Program-made: the position numbers and the translations under genes
Notes under the pieces: generated by a model
Told to the model about the DNA's origin: nothing
The model's input: the letters and a program-made list of their open reading frames with translations, nothing else
Database searches by the model: none
NCBI RefSeq assembly: GCF_963576615.1
Contig: NC_088711.1
Coordinates: forward strand, 9,914,869-9,978,868
Length of the DNA stretch: 64,000 bases
Source of the DNA: Watersipora subatra
Lineage: Eukaryota > Bryozoa > Gymnolaemata > Cheilostomatida > Watersiporidae
Direction of reading: 5' to 3'
Shown here: piece after piece, positions 1 to 12,547 of the stretch
How positions within the stretch are numbered: position 1 is the first letter of the stretch
Layout of the letters: each line of letters starts with the position of its first letter

Positions 1-1103
1 ATAAACAATGCTGGTCCCAACACACTACCCTGCGGGACACCAGATGTGACAACAGTCAAATCAGAGTTTTCGCCATTCAGAATTACTCTCTGATATCGCT
101 CACTAAGAAATGATGAAACCCACCGAATAATAATAGGATTGATCTTAAGTTTAATCATTTTACTTAAAAGTAATTGGTGGTCTACTACGTCGAAAGCCTT
201 CGAGAAGTCTAGAACTATGGCATGAACAGAGACACCTTTCTCAATACTTTTCAGAATGTCGTGAGTCACCGTAGCCAGCTGAGTTACGCATGACAACCCT
301 TTACGGAAACCATGCTGGTTTTCGTGTAAAATCTCATCAAGCTGCTTACTCAGATGATGATGAACAATGTGTTCAAGGAGTTTGCAGCATATGCATGTAA
401 GAGACACCGGTCTGTAATTTGAGGGACTGCTTCGGCCGCCCTGTTTGTAAATGGGGGTCACATGCGCCAATTTCCACTCATCTGGTAGAGCTCCGGTTTG
501 AATAGATTGGTTAAAAATACATACCAAAATGTCTGCAGTTTTGTCTAAATTAATTGACAAGTACTCCTGGGTTATTTTGTCTGGTCCTGGTGCCTTTCCA
601 GACTTGAGAGATTTTAAAAGATTTATAACTCCTTCCTTGTCAATCTGGATATCAACAGCACTATCTACAGAGGGCAGATTTGGTAGCGGAGACGACTTTG
701 TAAAAACACTATTGAAAAAATTATTAAGGGTATTGGCAATATCTACCGAGTCCTGTGTTAGTGCTCCGTTTGCTTTTTCCATAGACATTATTTGATTGCT
801 GTTTCCTTTCAAATCTTTTACATATCTATAGAAAGGTTTTGAGTTCCCACAGCTTAGTGGTTTGTACAATCTGTTCGTCATGTACGATTTTTTCAGGGCT
901 TTGAACATGTTTTTGTTAGAACGTCTCAGGTTTTTATATTTTGCCATCGTGCTTTGGTCCTTTGTTTTTTTATATAAGGAGTATAATTTCCGTTGTTTAT
1001 TGCATGCCCGCCTAGCCATACTATTGAACCATAAAGGTTCATTGTCATTCTTAATTGTGCACTTGCGTGTAGGAAGTGATATAACAGATATCCCACCGAT
1101 AGC
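1..1103 (-). mobile_element. LINE (non-LTR retrotransposon) ORF2 fragment, reverse transcriptase
   Basis: Read on the minus strand, one frame is open without a stop from 1103 to the window edge, about 367 codons. In order it shows a linker (WFNSMARR, KPFYRYVKDLKGN), the pre-RT motif SGKAPGPDKI near 560-600, PDEWKLAHVTPIYKQGG, NYRPVSLT, ENQHGFRKGLSC, RT motif A in LDFSKAFDVVDHQLL near 190-240, and RT motif B in SGVPQGSVLGPALFI at the edge. These are standard landmarks of LINE polymerases of the Jockey/CR1 type. The YADD catalytic box would lie to the left of base 1, outside the window. The upstream limit is a stop at 1104-1106, beyond which I see no endonuclease sequence, so the copy is either 5' truncated or frameshifted there. 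The intact frame suggests a recent insertion. The clade is not resolved. Confidence 0.93.
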
Positions 1104-2369
1104 TCATGAGGAGGCTTACACGAGTGCTCCGAGCTAAAGAGGGTGAGACAAGGAGATTCCGACCTGGGTATCCCCTTCCGAAAGGACAGGGCGAAGGTTA
1201 GGCCGGGTGCAAATCAACCGAGTCAAGTCAAGGTAAGAGAATGTCGATTTCGGAGTATAAAAGAACTCGTCCATCGACTACCCCTTGACAGGAAGGCAAG
1301 GGGTATGCTGTCCCTCTCAAGAAGGGACAAACATGATACGTACCTGCCATATTTAAAGCTGGAAACTGAAGAGAGAGAATTCTGTGAAACAGTGCGTGCT
1401 CCAACTTCAGTTGACGAACAAAAACTGAGCTTGCGTAGTTGGAAGCGGATAAGGATGGGTCAAGGAAAGCTTTTTTTGTCCGCCAAAAGCTAAATTCGAA
1501 CAATTAAGCATATAGTAACTGTATGGAAGTATGTGAAATAAAATCGTAGTTCATATACATGTACCTCAACTTCCTAAAATTGCGAGACCAATGAAAGCCT
1601 AAATTCTTTTTATACGTACTGAAGTTGAATTCGGCTCGCTGTACGCCTTTACATGTGCTCTGTAGGGTTCTGCAGGCTTCCTTTTGAAGACAAAGTTCAA
1701 GATCGCAGGTTGGTATCATGTAAGACTTAGTTCTTAGCTAAGTAAAATTGCTTCTAATACAGCAGAATAGATAACTCCAACGAGTAGTTGCTCTGCCTTT
1801 ACAGAACCTTTAGAATGAATTAGCAATGAGGGCACAACATTTCAATTTATTTTGTTATTTTAATAATTTTTTGCATGGTACTAACTTTTTTGTACAATGT
1901 CTCAATGTACAAACATCTTTTATGACAATTGTAAATTTTTCATTACCGTAATATAAAACTCTTTATGCATATATCGGAGTGGTCTCCTCACGGATCACTG
2001 TTTCGCAAAAAACTTCGTTCACTGACATATATAGAATACTGTAACATAAAAATATAAAGGTTTTTTCTCTAAATCAACGGAGCCTTCGCTTTATTACAAA
2101 ACCATTACCTAGTCTGAGAATAGCTTGTTAGCACGTTTAGTTGTGTAAACAAAATTCAACGCTGGAAGACTGTTTAGGCGTAAACTTTCATGTCTTCGAA
2201 CGCCTTTCAGTGGACGTTTCCGTTCTTATTCATTCGTGGCCATATGTTCAAGAGAGCGTGTTCTTCTGTTACTCATTTGAAGTCCACATTATCACTAAGT
2301 GTTGTGCAAGCTGTGCGCCGTTCGCTACAACCGATAAACAACAAATTCCAACACACTTATATATCAACA
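1104..2369. other. Intergenic stretch upstream of the pyrophosphatase gene
   Basis: About 1110-1500 is visibly less AT-rich than its surroundings, with a TATA-like TATAAAAG near 1257. It may be part of another repeat, but I recognise no protein or terminal repeat in it. From 1500 to 2369 the DNA is AT-rich and must hold the promoter and 5'UTR of the downstream gene; no convincing TATA box was found. Confidence 0.4.
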
Positions 2370-5300
2370 ATGTCGTACAAAGCTGTAGAGAGAGGAAGCA
2401 AGTTTACCGACAATTATAGAGTTTATTTTGGTAAGCAACAATTATCAAAGATTATTCATAGACGTAGTCATGACAATCTGTGCGACATGGCTCGTACTGC
2501 TTATCAACGTTTTTTATTTAACACTTGTGTTTTTAGCCTCATGTTCAGACATGATTGAATGATTGAGCGATCCTCTTTGAACATTTTTGGTACACTTATT
2601 GAAATGTTATATATATACCGGTACTCGATTTTGTTGGCAGAGGGTCCTTCCGGGGCCTGTTCTCCGTGGCACGACATTCCTTTATATGCCGACCAAGCTA
2701 ACAATGTTTTCAACATGGTCGTGGAAATTCCCAGGTGGACTTATGCAAAAATGGAGGTATGTTTAATTATTAGACAGGGTTGGTCAGCAGCCTAACCAAA
2801 ATTTGTTACAATATTGAGGATTACTGCTCGAAAATCATAATTTTAAAAATGACACCGTATTGAGTATACTTTTGCTAAAACCGGCTGCCCCAGTTCAAGT
2901 ACATTTTAATGTTGGTCACTATAGTGTGGACCAAAAACCTTGAATGATTTTAAATTGTTGTATTTTTTTCGTATTAACTTGACTTTCACTGAAAAATAAA
3001 TTAATGACTGAACAGAAACTGAATTAATACCAACATAACTTTGTAAGCTATCACTAGCAATCGGCTGATTCTTGTTATATGCATTACAATTACATGTATA
3101 TAAAATTTGTGGTGATATGTAAAAATATTGTAATGACATACATATTCAGGTCTAAGTGGGGACTGAAAATGAAATTTTTCTTCAGCATCGTTTGCAGAGC
3201 ACAAGTGTTCCTCAATAATAATCCTGCTGATTTCATTGCAGGCTTTAATATTTGGGAAATCTGATGTGTGAAAACTTATATTTATGAGATACATTTATTT
3301 TACAGAAACTTGATTCTAACTAAACTTGATGGGTTGTTATTAAATTTCAGCAAGTAAAACTAAGCTTCCTTTGTCCTGTATAATTACCGTGAAACCTCTA
3401 ACTGAACGTCACCTCTATTTGAACGCCACTTCTATTTGACCGCCACTACGAGAGCAAGGGTTGAAAAATAGAGCGCCATGGCGTTCAATTAGAGGTTTTT
3501 GTGGTATATTAATTAATCACCGCTAGGATTTATACAGTTGCTAGTTTTGCTATTGTTGCTTGTTTGCTAGTTGCTAGTTTTGCTAGTTTTGCTAGTGTTA
3601 TTTGGTTTAACTGTCTTATATCAATTGTAGATGAATACAACAGGCAAACTGAATTATATCAAACAAGATGTGAAAAAAGGCAAGCTTAGATTTGTAGGCA
3701 ATGTCTTTCCACATCACGGTTACATATGGAATTACGGTGCCTTTCCACAGGTAAACTTATCTATGAAATTTGCTTGGAAGTCAGGGCAGTGCCGTTTGTG
3801 TATATGAGAATGATTAGTTGACTAGACTAACTGCACGAGTATACGAGTATATTCTACCTTATCACAAGATAAACAAGACAGGATCTCACTCACCTGACGT
3901 TCATATGCGTTGTAGCTCAGTCAGACGGCTAATAAGAAAGTATCTTACATGTATGTAAAATTTGTGGAATGGTCCACTACGATGGTGATAACCTATATTG
4001 TAGACGTGGGAGAACCCTCGTACTACTGATAAGCATACTAGTGCCACGGGTGACAATGATCCCTTAGATGTGTGTGAAATAGGAGATAAGGTGCATCCAA
4101 TTGGCAGCATCATTCAGGTGAAAGTTCTTGGCATCATGGCTATGATCGATGAAGGTATGGTAAGATTACAAACAAGATCTTACCATGAATTCTATGGATT
4201 TTATGTTAATGTTATACATTGTATGTGATTGATGTTTCAGAACATGCTACACACTTGATGCCATAATGTCAAAGTTTTCTATTGAGTGGTTATATTTTCT
4301 CTAAAAGCAAGTTAGCAATACACTCTAGTTAATGACTTGGCTGTTGAATTTTTCATCATATATTATCTCTAAGGCAATTTGGCAAGTTTTTAAGGTAATT
4401 ATTATATATGTAGTAGTATATGTACATATGTTGGTTATTGGTACAAGGGCAGCTTCTAGATAGTGTTTGGTCACGCCAATTATGTGCATTCAATTTTTTG
4501 AATAGAAAGTGAATGCTGCTAAGGCATTTGACTAGGTACTGTAGCATTTTAAAACTTTTAGATTGCAATGTAAACATGTTAGACGATTAGTTTAAGTAGG
4601 CATTGATACAGATTATTAACATGCATGCTTAATACACTTAGCATGCTTGCCACAGCTGTAAATTATCTTTGTCCACTTACCATTTCACGAATGATGCAGT
4701 TTTTATCTCAAAAGCATTTCTGCTAATCATTGTAGGTGAGACAGACTGGAAGGTTTTGGTAATAGATGTTAATGACCCACTTGCGGAGCAAATGAATGGT
4801 GAGTATCTGGGCAAGGTTTTTGTAAATTGATTTGATTGCGCCAAGTTTTCAGTTTCTAGCATTCGTAGTTTGTAAGTCAGTGCTTGAAGGACTCGATTAC
4901 TCCACAGAATAAGACGACTCATAATTTGGGCTAAACATACAGGTCTCTGTTGCAGTTTACCATCTCTCTCTCGAGGAGGGTGGCTAGCCACCCTCCTCAT
5001 CCGCGCTGGAGTGCGGATAGAAAAACTGGTTTAGTTAGAACCGACTTGGCACAGGAGCAATTGTGACTGGATACCTTTTCTAGCATCACTAGTGGTCCTT
5101 TAGTTACTCAAACCATTGATCTATTGATCATAAGCCAGCCGCCTAACCACTGAAGTACATTTGCACCTTGTCTACTATATGTTTAACAAAATACTGCTCT
5201 TGTCTCTTTATCGTGCTCTTTGTTCTTGTTTCTAGATGTTGAAGACATAGAGAGGTTGAAACCCGGGCTACTAAAGGTGTGTATAAGTTTGAGCAGATAT

Positions 5301-7963
5301 GAAGCTTTATTTTCTTTTGCTTCCTTTTGTTTAAGCGAACATTTATGTTCCATTGCTTGGAAAATATATATATTGGTGCCTGAATCTAATTTTTTGTAAA
5401 AGTCTGTGTTCGATAATGTTTAGGAAGGTCAAGGGTGCTTGTTACCATAGCGGGATAAAGGGTACAAAAACTGTCAGCAAATCTTCCTTTTATGAACTAG
5501 TATCTTTGTAACTACATGTATATTCTCCAGCGCTATCATGAAAAATGATGGTTTATCACGTCGTTACTAGTATCAAAACACACTAACCCTAAGGTGAATG
5601 ATGAATCATCGAAACCATTACAACTGGTATCAAGTAGGAAGAGTGAGCTGTGAAAAATTATTTTTGTTATGCGTCCTTAAGAAATGGGTCAAGGAGGGGT
5701 GAGCGCTTCAGTTTACCCCAAGAGATTAATGTGTCTGGTATGATTTATAACAGCTTGTTTGTGATTAATAAGGAGAAAGGGTTATGGTTTTGCTAGATTG
5801 CTCCTTGGCCATAGGCAGTTGAGCTATCAATTTTGTTGAGCTGGTATTTGACAGGCTGGTTATGTACACCAGATTTCTGCTAGTCTTTAGAACCGGCTTG
5901 TCATATTCTAAACAAATCTAGCACTTGACCTTACAGCTTGCAAATCCTTGGGTACTTCATCCAATTACACGCTTCATTTAGTATTTGATGTCTCATTTAG
6001 CTATCATGCAATGGATCTATCTACGGCATCAAAAATAGTGAAGGGGCCAAAAATTTAGTTCCAAAGAGGTATCTGTTACTATTCTGGGTAGAGACAAGAA
6101 GGGGCTGAGAGCTGGGGCAGCATGGAAACAATAAACTAATTGTGGTTGGGTTAGTCAACAGCTGTGGTGACCTGCGTCATAGGTCAAATGCTGTAAATTA
6201 AAGGCCTTTATTTCCAAAGATGTATGACCTAAGCATAATTTTATGGTTAGTCATAAAGTCCAGTATGTTTATATTACTAGGCGACGTACGAGTGGTTCGT
6301 GCTTTACAAGATTCCTGATGGCAAGCCAAAGAACTCATTTGCATTCAATGGAGAAGCCAAAAACAAGGATTTTGCTCTTAAGATAATTTCTGAGATGGCT
6401 GCTCAGTGGCGAGAGCTGGTGATGAGTGAGCCAAGTTTTGCAAATTTATGCGGGTAGGTGATTTCACTGAGCATGTTTTCATAGTGTGGTTGTGTATATC
6501 ATGTGTTAGCTTGTGTGCATTTTGCCTTCATTATCCCTGATTATGGATGACTTATCTATAATTGAGTAGAATAGGCTATCGCCTAGATGAAGGATTGTTG
6601 TGATAATCGATTGGAATTAATAACTTGTGCATGTTTAGAAATTCTAATCTATTTTTTTGAAATTAAAAGCTGTCACATATATGAAGTACGTTCTTATCAT
6701 GGTGGAATTGATTAAATTATATGACTAGCTATTGTAATGCTTCTGTCATCATCACTACGCATAAATATAAACACATGCCGTATCAATCCTACAAGGGGAT
6801 GCAAACGCTTTCATCCTATCTTTATATTTTACTCGTTTAAAGCCGTTATACTATGTGCAAAACGCTAGATCGCAATACCTTCCCCTGTTTCACTGTAGTT
6901 TCACGCTTCTCATGTTCCCAGCTCAACTGAATATACAGTCTATTATCTGAATTCACAGTATCATTCCCATTCTTACAGGCTCAATTTGTAAATCCTATCA
7001 CGCCTTAGAACCAGTTAGTTTGGTTTATTTAGAAACATTGTGCGAAGGTGACACTCCATCACTATGTTTCCATGACACGCTTACTCCACAAGTTTCCTTG
7101 ACACGCTTACTCTACAAGTTTCCATGACACGCTTACTCCACAAGTTTCCATGACACGCTTACTCCACAAGTTTCCATGACACGCTTACTCCACAAGTTTC
7201 CATGACACGCTTACTCCACAAGTTTCCATGACACGCTTACTCTACAAGTTTCCATGACACGCTTACTCCACAAATTTCCATGACACGCTTACTCCACAAG
7301 TTTCCATGACACGCTTACTCCACAAATTTCCATGACACGCTTACTTCACAAGTTTGCGCTATCTGCGAGATGGAAGCGGCAAAAACCTGCAAGTCAAACT
7401 AGTTTTATTACTCGCAAATTTTTATTGAGTGTTCATGCTTGCGAAAGATAAACATTTAGATAGACATTTAGGAATGATGCGCAAGAAAATGTCATGCAAG
7501 GTATTCCATTTTAACCCTTTTCCACACTTGAGCCGTGCCTATTTCGATTTAAACAATTCCTTATCATTGGTATCAAAACGGCGTGTTAATCCGCAACATG
7601 CGAATGCTTGACAAAACACTCATCACACTCATTTGGAATTGTGCGCTCTCAACGCGTGCGCAATTCCAAATCCATATCACCCACGAAAACATAGTGATTG
7701 TGCTTCTGTCAAACTTGAACTGGCTCATATGCAAAACAGCGGTTTCTTCTGTGTGCGGAATGTTTGGTCTGATCTTCCTTATCCTTACCCATTCCTTAAG
7801 TTTGTAAACCAGTTATCTGTATTGCAGAGCAAGTGTATCTGTGGAGAACAGTCCTCAGCAAATAACGCAAGGGGAGGCTGACAGCGAGCTCTCTTCCAGC
7901 GCCAGTCCAGGCCCTGCTGCATCTCTTCCTGAAGGGCTTGACAAAATCAACTATGTCTCTTAG
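2370..7963 (+). CDS. PPA1: Inorganic pyrophosphatase, family I, soluble (8 exons, 286 aa)
   Basis: Hydrolyses pyrophosphate to two phosphates and so pulls biosynthetic reactions forward; Mg-dependent, usually cytosolic. Coding exons: 2370-2430, 2641-2756, 3631-3750, 4004-4154, 4736-4798, 5236-5276, 6281-6453, 7828-7963 (TAG 7961-7963). All have GT-AG borders and all joins keep frame. The protein begins [20 protein letters not shown], followed by [11 protein letters not shown] and VVEIPRW. The family signature DNDPLDV is at residues 116-122, giving metal-binding Asp116, Asp118 and Asp121; Asp153 in GETDWK matches the fourth conserved Asp. [24 protein letters not shown] and AMIDEGETDWKV are highly conserved. 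The C-terminal exon ([10 protein letters not shown]... to INYVS) is divergent, as is usual. The length fits animal enzymes of about 290 aa. No mitochondrial presequence is evident, so PPA1 is favoured over PPA2, but invertebrates often have one gene for both. The start is the first ATG of the conserved frame. Confidence 0.96.
3382..3512. mobile_element. Short inverted-repeat element (MITE-like) in pyrophosphatase intron 2
   Basis: The left end reads TACCGTGAAACCTCTAACTG and the right end, on the opposite strand, TACCACAAAAACCTCTAATT. Both continue into GAACG(C/T)C. The interior repeats the theme CTCTATTTGAACGCCAC. TA-rich flanks fit insertion at TA by a mariner/pogo-type transposase. No coding capacity. 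Exact ends are uncertain by a few bases. Confidence 0.6.
4925..5165 (-). repeat. tRNA-derived SINE, minus strand
   Basis: On the minus strand a Pol III A box lies within TTCAGTGGTTAGGCGGCTGG (5135-5154), with a B-box-like GGTTTGAGT about 20 bases on (5106-5114). The spacing is tRNA-like, but there is no foldable mature tRNA. The body contains the 26-bp palindrome at 4973-4998. The 3' limit is uncertain. Confidence 0.55.
4973..4998. repeat. Perfect 26-bp palindrome
   Basis: Two 13-bp arms, GAGGAGGGTGGCT and its exact reverse complement, meet without a spacer. It lies inside the presumed SINE body and could form a hairpin in RNA. Confidence 0.85.
7054..7354. repeat. 26-bp minisatellite, about 11 copies
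   Basis: The unit reads TTTCCATGACACGCTTACTC followed by CACAAG, with few substitutions (CTCTACAAG and CACAAATTT variants). It lies in the last intron of the pyrophosphatase gene (6454-7827). The near identity of copies implies recent expansion or homogenisation. Confidence 0.93.
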
Positions 7964-8209
7964 GACTCCGACGTGTCTCTCCAAAAAAATTTTTTACAGA
8001 CTGTTAGTGAATTAGTTTGATGAATTATAGCAGTGTGAAGGCAAGGTAGTGGCTTACTTATTCGTTCACTGCCCTACCAATGTTCCAAAGTTTTTATCTA
8101 CTCTTATATTTCTAATAATGCTTCTAAAATATACACAAGTGGCAACAATTCATGCATTTAAGATGATCGTAATCTCGCTAAAATCGGAAATAATTACTGC
8201 TCACATGTG

Positions 8210-8535
8210 CGGTGTATACATGTGTATTTGTACACATACACGTGTATATGTATACATATACATATCATGTATATGTTACACATATACATGTATACATATA
8301 CATATCATGTATATGTTACACATATACATGTATACATATACATATCATGTATATGTTACACATATACATATCATGTATATGTATACATGTACATGATATC
8401 ACATGTACATGACATGTACATGATATGTATATCATGTATACACATATGTATACATATGTATGTATACATATGTATACATACACATGTATATGTATACGTG
8501 TATATGTATGTATATACTATATACATACACAATTT
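8210..8535. repeat. Alternating purine-pyrimidine microsatellite (TATACA/CATATA family)
   Basis: Dense TATACATATACATATCATG and ACATGTA words, with one roughly 60-bp unit repeated three times at 8240-8370. Lies about 250 bp downstream of the pyrophosphatase stop, possibly in its 3'UTR. No clear AATAAA precedes it. Long open frames here are compositional only. Confidence 0.85.
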
Positions 8536-8889
8536 TACGAATACAGGATGTGTATACATAAAATTGTGTTATATGCTTGACTTATATAGTAATTATATTG
8601 TTTAGTGAACAAGATGGTTACTTGTATAGCAGCAGCCAACAAGGTAACCTGTTTTGCATTCAATTAGTTTGCTAATTGAGATGTTTCATGATTAGTAGAA
8701 ATAATTCAAGCACATCCGGTAAGATGTACTGTAGAGTTTGGTACTGTTGATACATCTACACGCTGTGTTGAGAAGAAAGGCTGAAAGCATTCAACTGCTG
8801 ATCACGCGAACTGCCAAACGACATTGATATGTTAGACAGCGACGTTTCGATCTTCAAGAAATGGTCGGTATATTGGGATGGAGCCGACG

Positions 8890-11800
8890 TCAGCCAATAA
8901 AAGTTGCGATAAACCGTAGTAGCCTATGGGCTGAGCAGGCAAGAGCTCTAGAAATGAAGTTCCGTTGGCACCCCCTTTCAGTGGCAATTTCTGCAGTGAC
9001 TGACTAATTTTGGTATAGAAAATTCAAAACTGAAGAGTTGCCGCAGCTGCCTATATTGCTCCTATATTTTAGGATTTATCTCCCCTGCAAATAAGATTCT
9101 TTCCACAGAAGCATCAGATTTGCAACTTTTTATCATAATTATTTTGCTGTGATTTAGGATGTTATTGGTGAAATCAAAATTCATCTATTTTCGAACATTC
9201 CATATCCTATGATTGTTACACCAACATGTAACATATATATATGTATATACGTACATGTATATGTGTGTATAATTGTATGGTTTAATAGCTTTATTTTACA
9301 AAAAAAATTCAAAACACTTTATGTTTTATAACCTGACACAGATAAATCATAAAAAATAATAAGATACAAGATAAGTGCATTCATGGTTTGAGCTTTGACA
9401 TGACTTGTGAAGCCCACATACATGGCACTCAAAAAACTAATTTGATAAACATTGACTAAGTACACAGGTCAAACACTTGGACACTCTCTAGAAAGCTGGA
9501 AAAACACTTTTTAAAAAGCTTAAAAGGTCTGTTTCTAATGGTGTATGCCTTCAAGCTGTCTGCAAGAGTTACCAGATTCACAGAACATATATTATCAGAG
9601 ACTAACAACAGCAAAATTGAGCTTGCTATGAAATAACACAGCGAGGTGAGTATTTTTTTAGACTGTGATACTTTACTACTCAAACATTGAAGGTGAGATA
9701 ATGGGACTCGTAATTATTCTATAAAATAATTATGTAATTTAATTACATAATTATTATTAAGATGGAAGGAATGCTGACATGGTAATGTGTACAAACCAGT
9801 AGTGGTGGCTACTGATCAAGATGCTTGTATTCAGTTTGAAAAATAACTAAATTTCCATCCAGGCATTAATTATTAGTCTTGCCCTTGTTTATCAAATGGA
9901 CAAATCATGCATGTATCACTCTAGTTTATTGGTTTAAACTGACTAAGTGATAGTGATTTCCCCAGTCAATGTTGTCCTGGCATTCATTTAGCCACATGAA
10001 GAGAGTCGGAAACCTGCTACTCATGATACACCTTGTCAAGATGAAGATGAGCCACCAAAGAAAGTCACAAGATCCAATTATATTATGTTGTCCACCTATA
10101 TGCATCAAGACCTACATTTAAACATATATGCATGATTTTTGAAAAGAAGGTGCAGTACTGCTCACACAAATCAACTACTCGCAAAGCTGTCTTTAATGTG
10201 GCCAAAACTGTGTCTGCTGGTATGTCCATCTACCTGTATCTTATAAATTAACCTAAGATATGATTTCTTCAGTTGCTTTGACTCTGATTAAGTAATTGAT
10301 AAGTAATTGATAAGCAGTGCCCTGTATTGTTTTGCAGACCAACTTGTACTGATGTGGCACCAATGATTGGCATCATATCGCCCTACAAGCAACTATGGCC
10401 CTCACAACGGATTTAGACTCCTATTGCCATTTTCAAGCATCATTTTACGTAAAAAACTTGCTAATTTTGCGAGCGGTGCACCTGTCTACATAAGCAGATG
10501 GATTGAAAAATGCTGCTACCATAAAACAGGAAGAACGTGTACTCTGTAGAACTTTGATATCAAAATGTGGTTGCTTTAGAGATGGCCTCTCATAGCAAGT
10601 GTTATGACGAGTATATCTGCATAATGCTCAATACACAACTGTGCAAGTGGCAAAAATTTTGATCAATCTTGCCTCAACAGAATCAATTAAGATTGTTCAC
10701 TACTTACCTATGGTATCTTGGAACTTTTATGTAAGGGAAGCAGAGAGCTGTGCCTCTAATTGTAGTTTGTGAATATCGCAGCTCAAGTTCCCAGAGGGCA
10801 ACTGAGTTAGAAACCTTCTCAGAGGACTAGTTAATATTTATGGCAGAAATGATCAAACTACCATAAATGCAGTGACTCCAAGCTATTGAGGATGTGGGGC
10901 CATCTTTATGGAAGCCATAGGGCTTATCCAAGCCCTGCCTGCCAGTGCCATTCCTTCAACGTTCCGTCAACTTGCTGATACTACCCTTGATGTGCTTATT
11001 GCTCATGCTAAGAAGTACAAAGCTGCTTGTGTGGATTTTGTGATGGAAAACTATTGCAAGAATAGAGCTACTAAGGCTACTAAGCTTGGAGATAAAATCC
11101 CAATGTGAAAATCTCCTAGGTTTGCATGGTTTCTCTGGCTGTGATGCAGTTTCATCCTTTGCAGGCTAAGGGAAAAATAGTCATAGGAAACCCATCAAAA
11201 CAGAAGCCGGCCTTCAGCAGGTAATGAAACGACGCTGAGAATCATTTAAGTTTCGGGGCAACTTTATTCCCTTTGTGAGACTTACACATGCAGACTTTAT
11301 GGCCAAGAAGATAGCACCCAGGAAAATGGCCCAGACTTAAACTGCCTAAGCGACAGGCTTTTTGTGTTTAGGTCTAGGCCAGTCAGTCCTTCCCTCTCTC
11401 CCTTCAATCGCTGAAAAACCATGTCCATTGTGTCAATTATGTAGCAGCTACCTACATGTATATGGAAAGAGGCAACAACACAACTTGCCAGTGCACCATT
11501 TCCATCTTTACATGGGTGGATATTGGGTATGAAAAACTATGAGTATACAGTAAAGTGTCATACCAGAATTATCGCCCCACCTGATATTTTACAAGCAGTT
11601 TTATGGGAGTGTCAAAAATCCAGGTGCCAAGAGAACTGATGTGCCAGTATCACGGCAGAGCTGCCTTACACAGAGCTTTGCACATGCTTGCACTGAAACA
11701 AAACTGCAGCAGGAGAAGAAGAGGATGCCGATGGTGAGAAAAATGACCAAGAGCTCAACATATTGAACAAATAGTTAGGATATGCAATGTTTTGAAATAT

Positions 11801-12390
11801 CCTAGCTCGTTTTGTAAGACTTGACATTAGCTACTAATACTAATACTACTACTAATAATAATGCTAATAATAATCAACAATTATTATTTTTTATGATTCA
11901 TCAGTGTCAGGTTATAAAACATAATTATAGTGTTTTGATTTTTTAAAAATAAAATACAGCTATTACCATGCAATTATACACACATTTACATAAACGTATA
12001 TACATGTATATAGTTTACATGTGGGTGTAACAATCATAAGATATGGAATGTTTGAAAATAAATAGAAGATAAATTTTGACTTTACCACTGACATCCCAAG
12101 TTACTGCAAAATAATTATAATAAAAAGTTTTAAATCTGATGCTTCTATGAAAGGAGTCTTATTTACAGGGGAGATAAGTCCTAAAATATAACTTTTATCA
12201 AATTTCTCATAGAAGTGGGAATGGTAGCTGCGGCAACTTTTCAGTTTTGAATTCTCCATACTGAAATTAGTCTGAATCACTGCAAAAATTGCCACTGAAA
12301 GGAGTGCCAACGGAAATGCAAGATAACCTGCCTTGGCCCACAGCCTATAGGAGTTGTGTTCCTTAAAAGGCCTGAGATCTATTGTTTCAG
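8890..12390. mobile_element. Decayed mobile element with about 480-bp inverted arms
   Basis: The left arm (about 8890-9370) and right arm (about 11880-12390) are inverted copies. Examples: TTCCGTTGGCAC in the left arm and GTGCCAACGGAA near 12305-12316 in the right; TTATAACCTGACAC at about 9328 and GTGTCAGGTTATAA at about 11905; TCCATATCCTATGATTGTTA at about 9200 and its complement at about 12030. The arms have diverged, so the copy is old. Between them lies a broken plus-strand coding region (separate entry). Outer limits and target duplication could not be fixed; terminal similarity fades outside 8880 and 12420. Confidence 0.7.
9985..11760 (+). pseudogene. Broken mobile-element gene of an uncharacterised family (LHGFSGCD motif, Cys-rich tail)
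   Basis: Plus-strand protein fragments appear in order across frames. PHEESRKPATHD with an acidic, Lys-rich stretch lies at about 9993; FMEAIGLIQALPASAIPSTF and continuation at 10900-11105; LLGLHGFSGCDAVSSFAG at about 11112-11167; and a Cys-rich tail, APPDILQAVLWECQKSRC then TELCTC, at 11575-11700, resembling CXC (tesmin-type) clusters. I recall proteins with this order (a D-x-M-A-x-IQ-like block, LHxxxGCD(A/T)VSxFAG, Cys-rich end) as repetitive, unnamed families in marine invertebrate genomes; I cannot name a transposase class. Stops follow FAG and interrupt the Cys-rich tail, and frames shift between blocks, so it is non-functional. Confidence 0.6.
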
Positions 12391-12547
12391 GGTCACGGGC
12401 TTTCGTTTTAAATGAACTCAACATTTCCGCTTCCGCTATAAATATAAATTTTGTTAGTAAAATGCTATAGGATACCCCCAATATCCTATGTTGGCTCTCG
12501 ATAAAAGGCAAGATAAAGCTAATGGCGCAATTGATTTGTTGAAGCAT
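12101..12547 (-). other. Unrecognised 148-codon open frame with a hydrophobic segment
   Basis: Runs across and beyond the right inverted arm of the mobile element. It has an Ile/Phe-rich start and a hydrophobic stretch (YLAFPLALLSVAIFAVIQ) that could span a membrane. The inverted counterpart in the left arm has stops, so the frame is not kept between arms. I do not recognise a family. It may be chance or a small element-encoded protein. Confidence 0.2.

Noticed and set aside
529-1137. Plus-strand frames of about 90 codons
   Set aside because: Antisense shadows of the minus-strand LINE reverse-transcriptase frame.
4677-5000. 107-codon minus frame beginning [15 protein letters not shown]
   Set aside because: Lies over the SINE and pyrophosphatase exon 5 in antisense; no domain or conservation recognised.
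7054-7354. Regular 26-bp repeats considered as a CRISPR array
   Set aside because: Units are contiguous without unique spacers, and the window is a eukaryotic genome.
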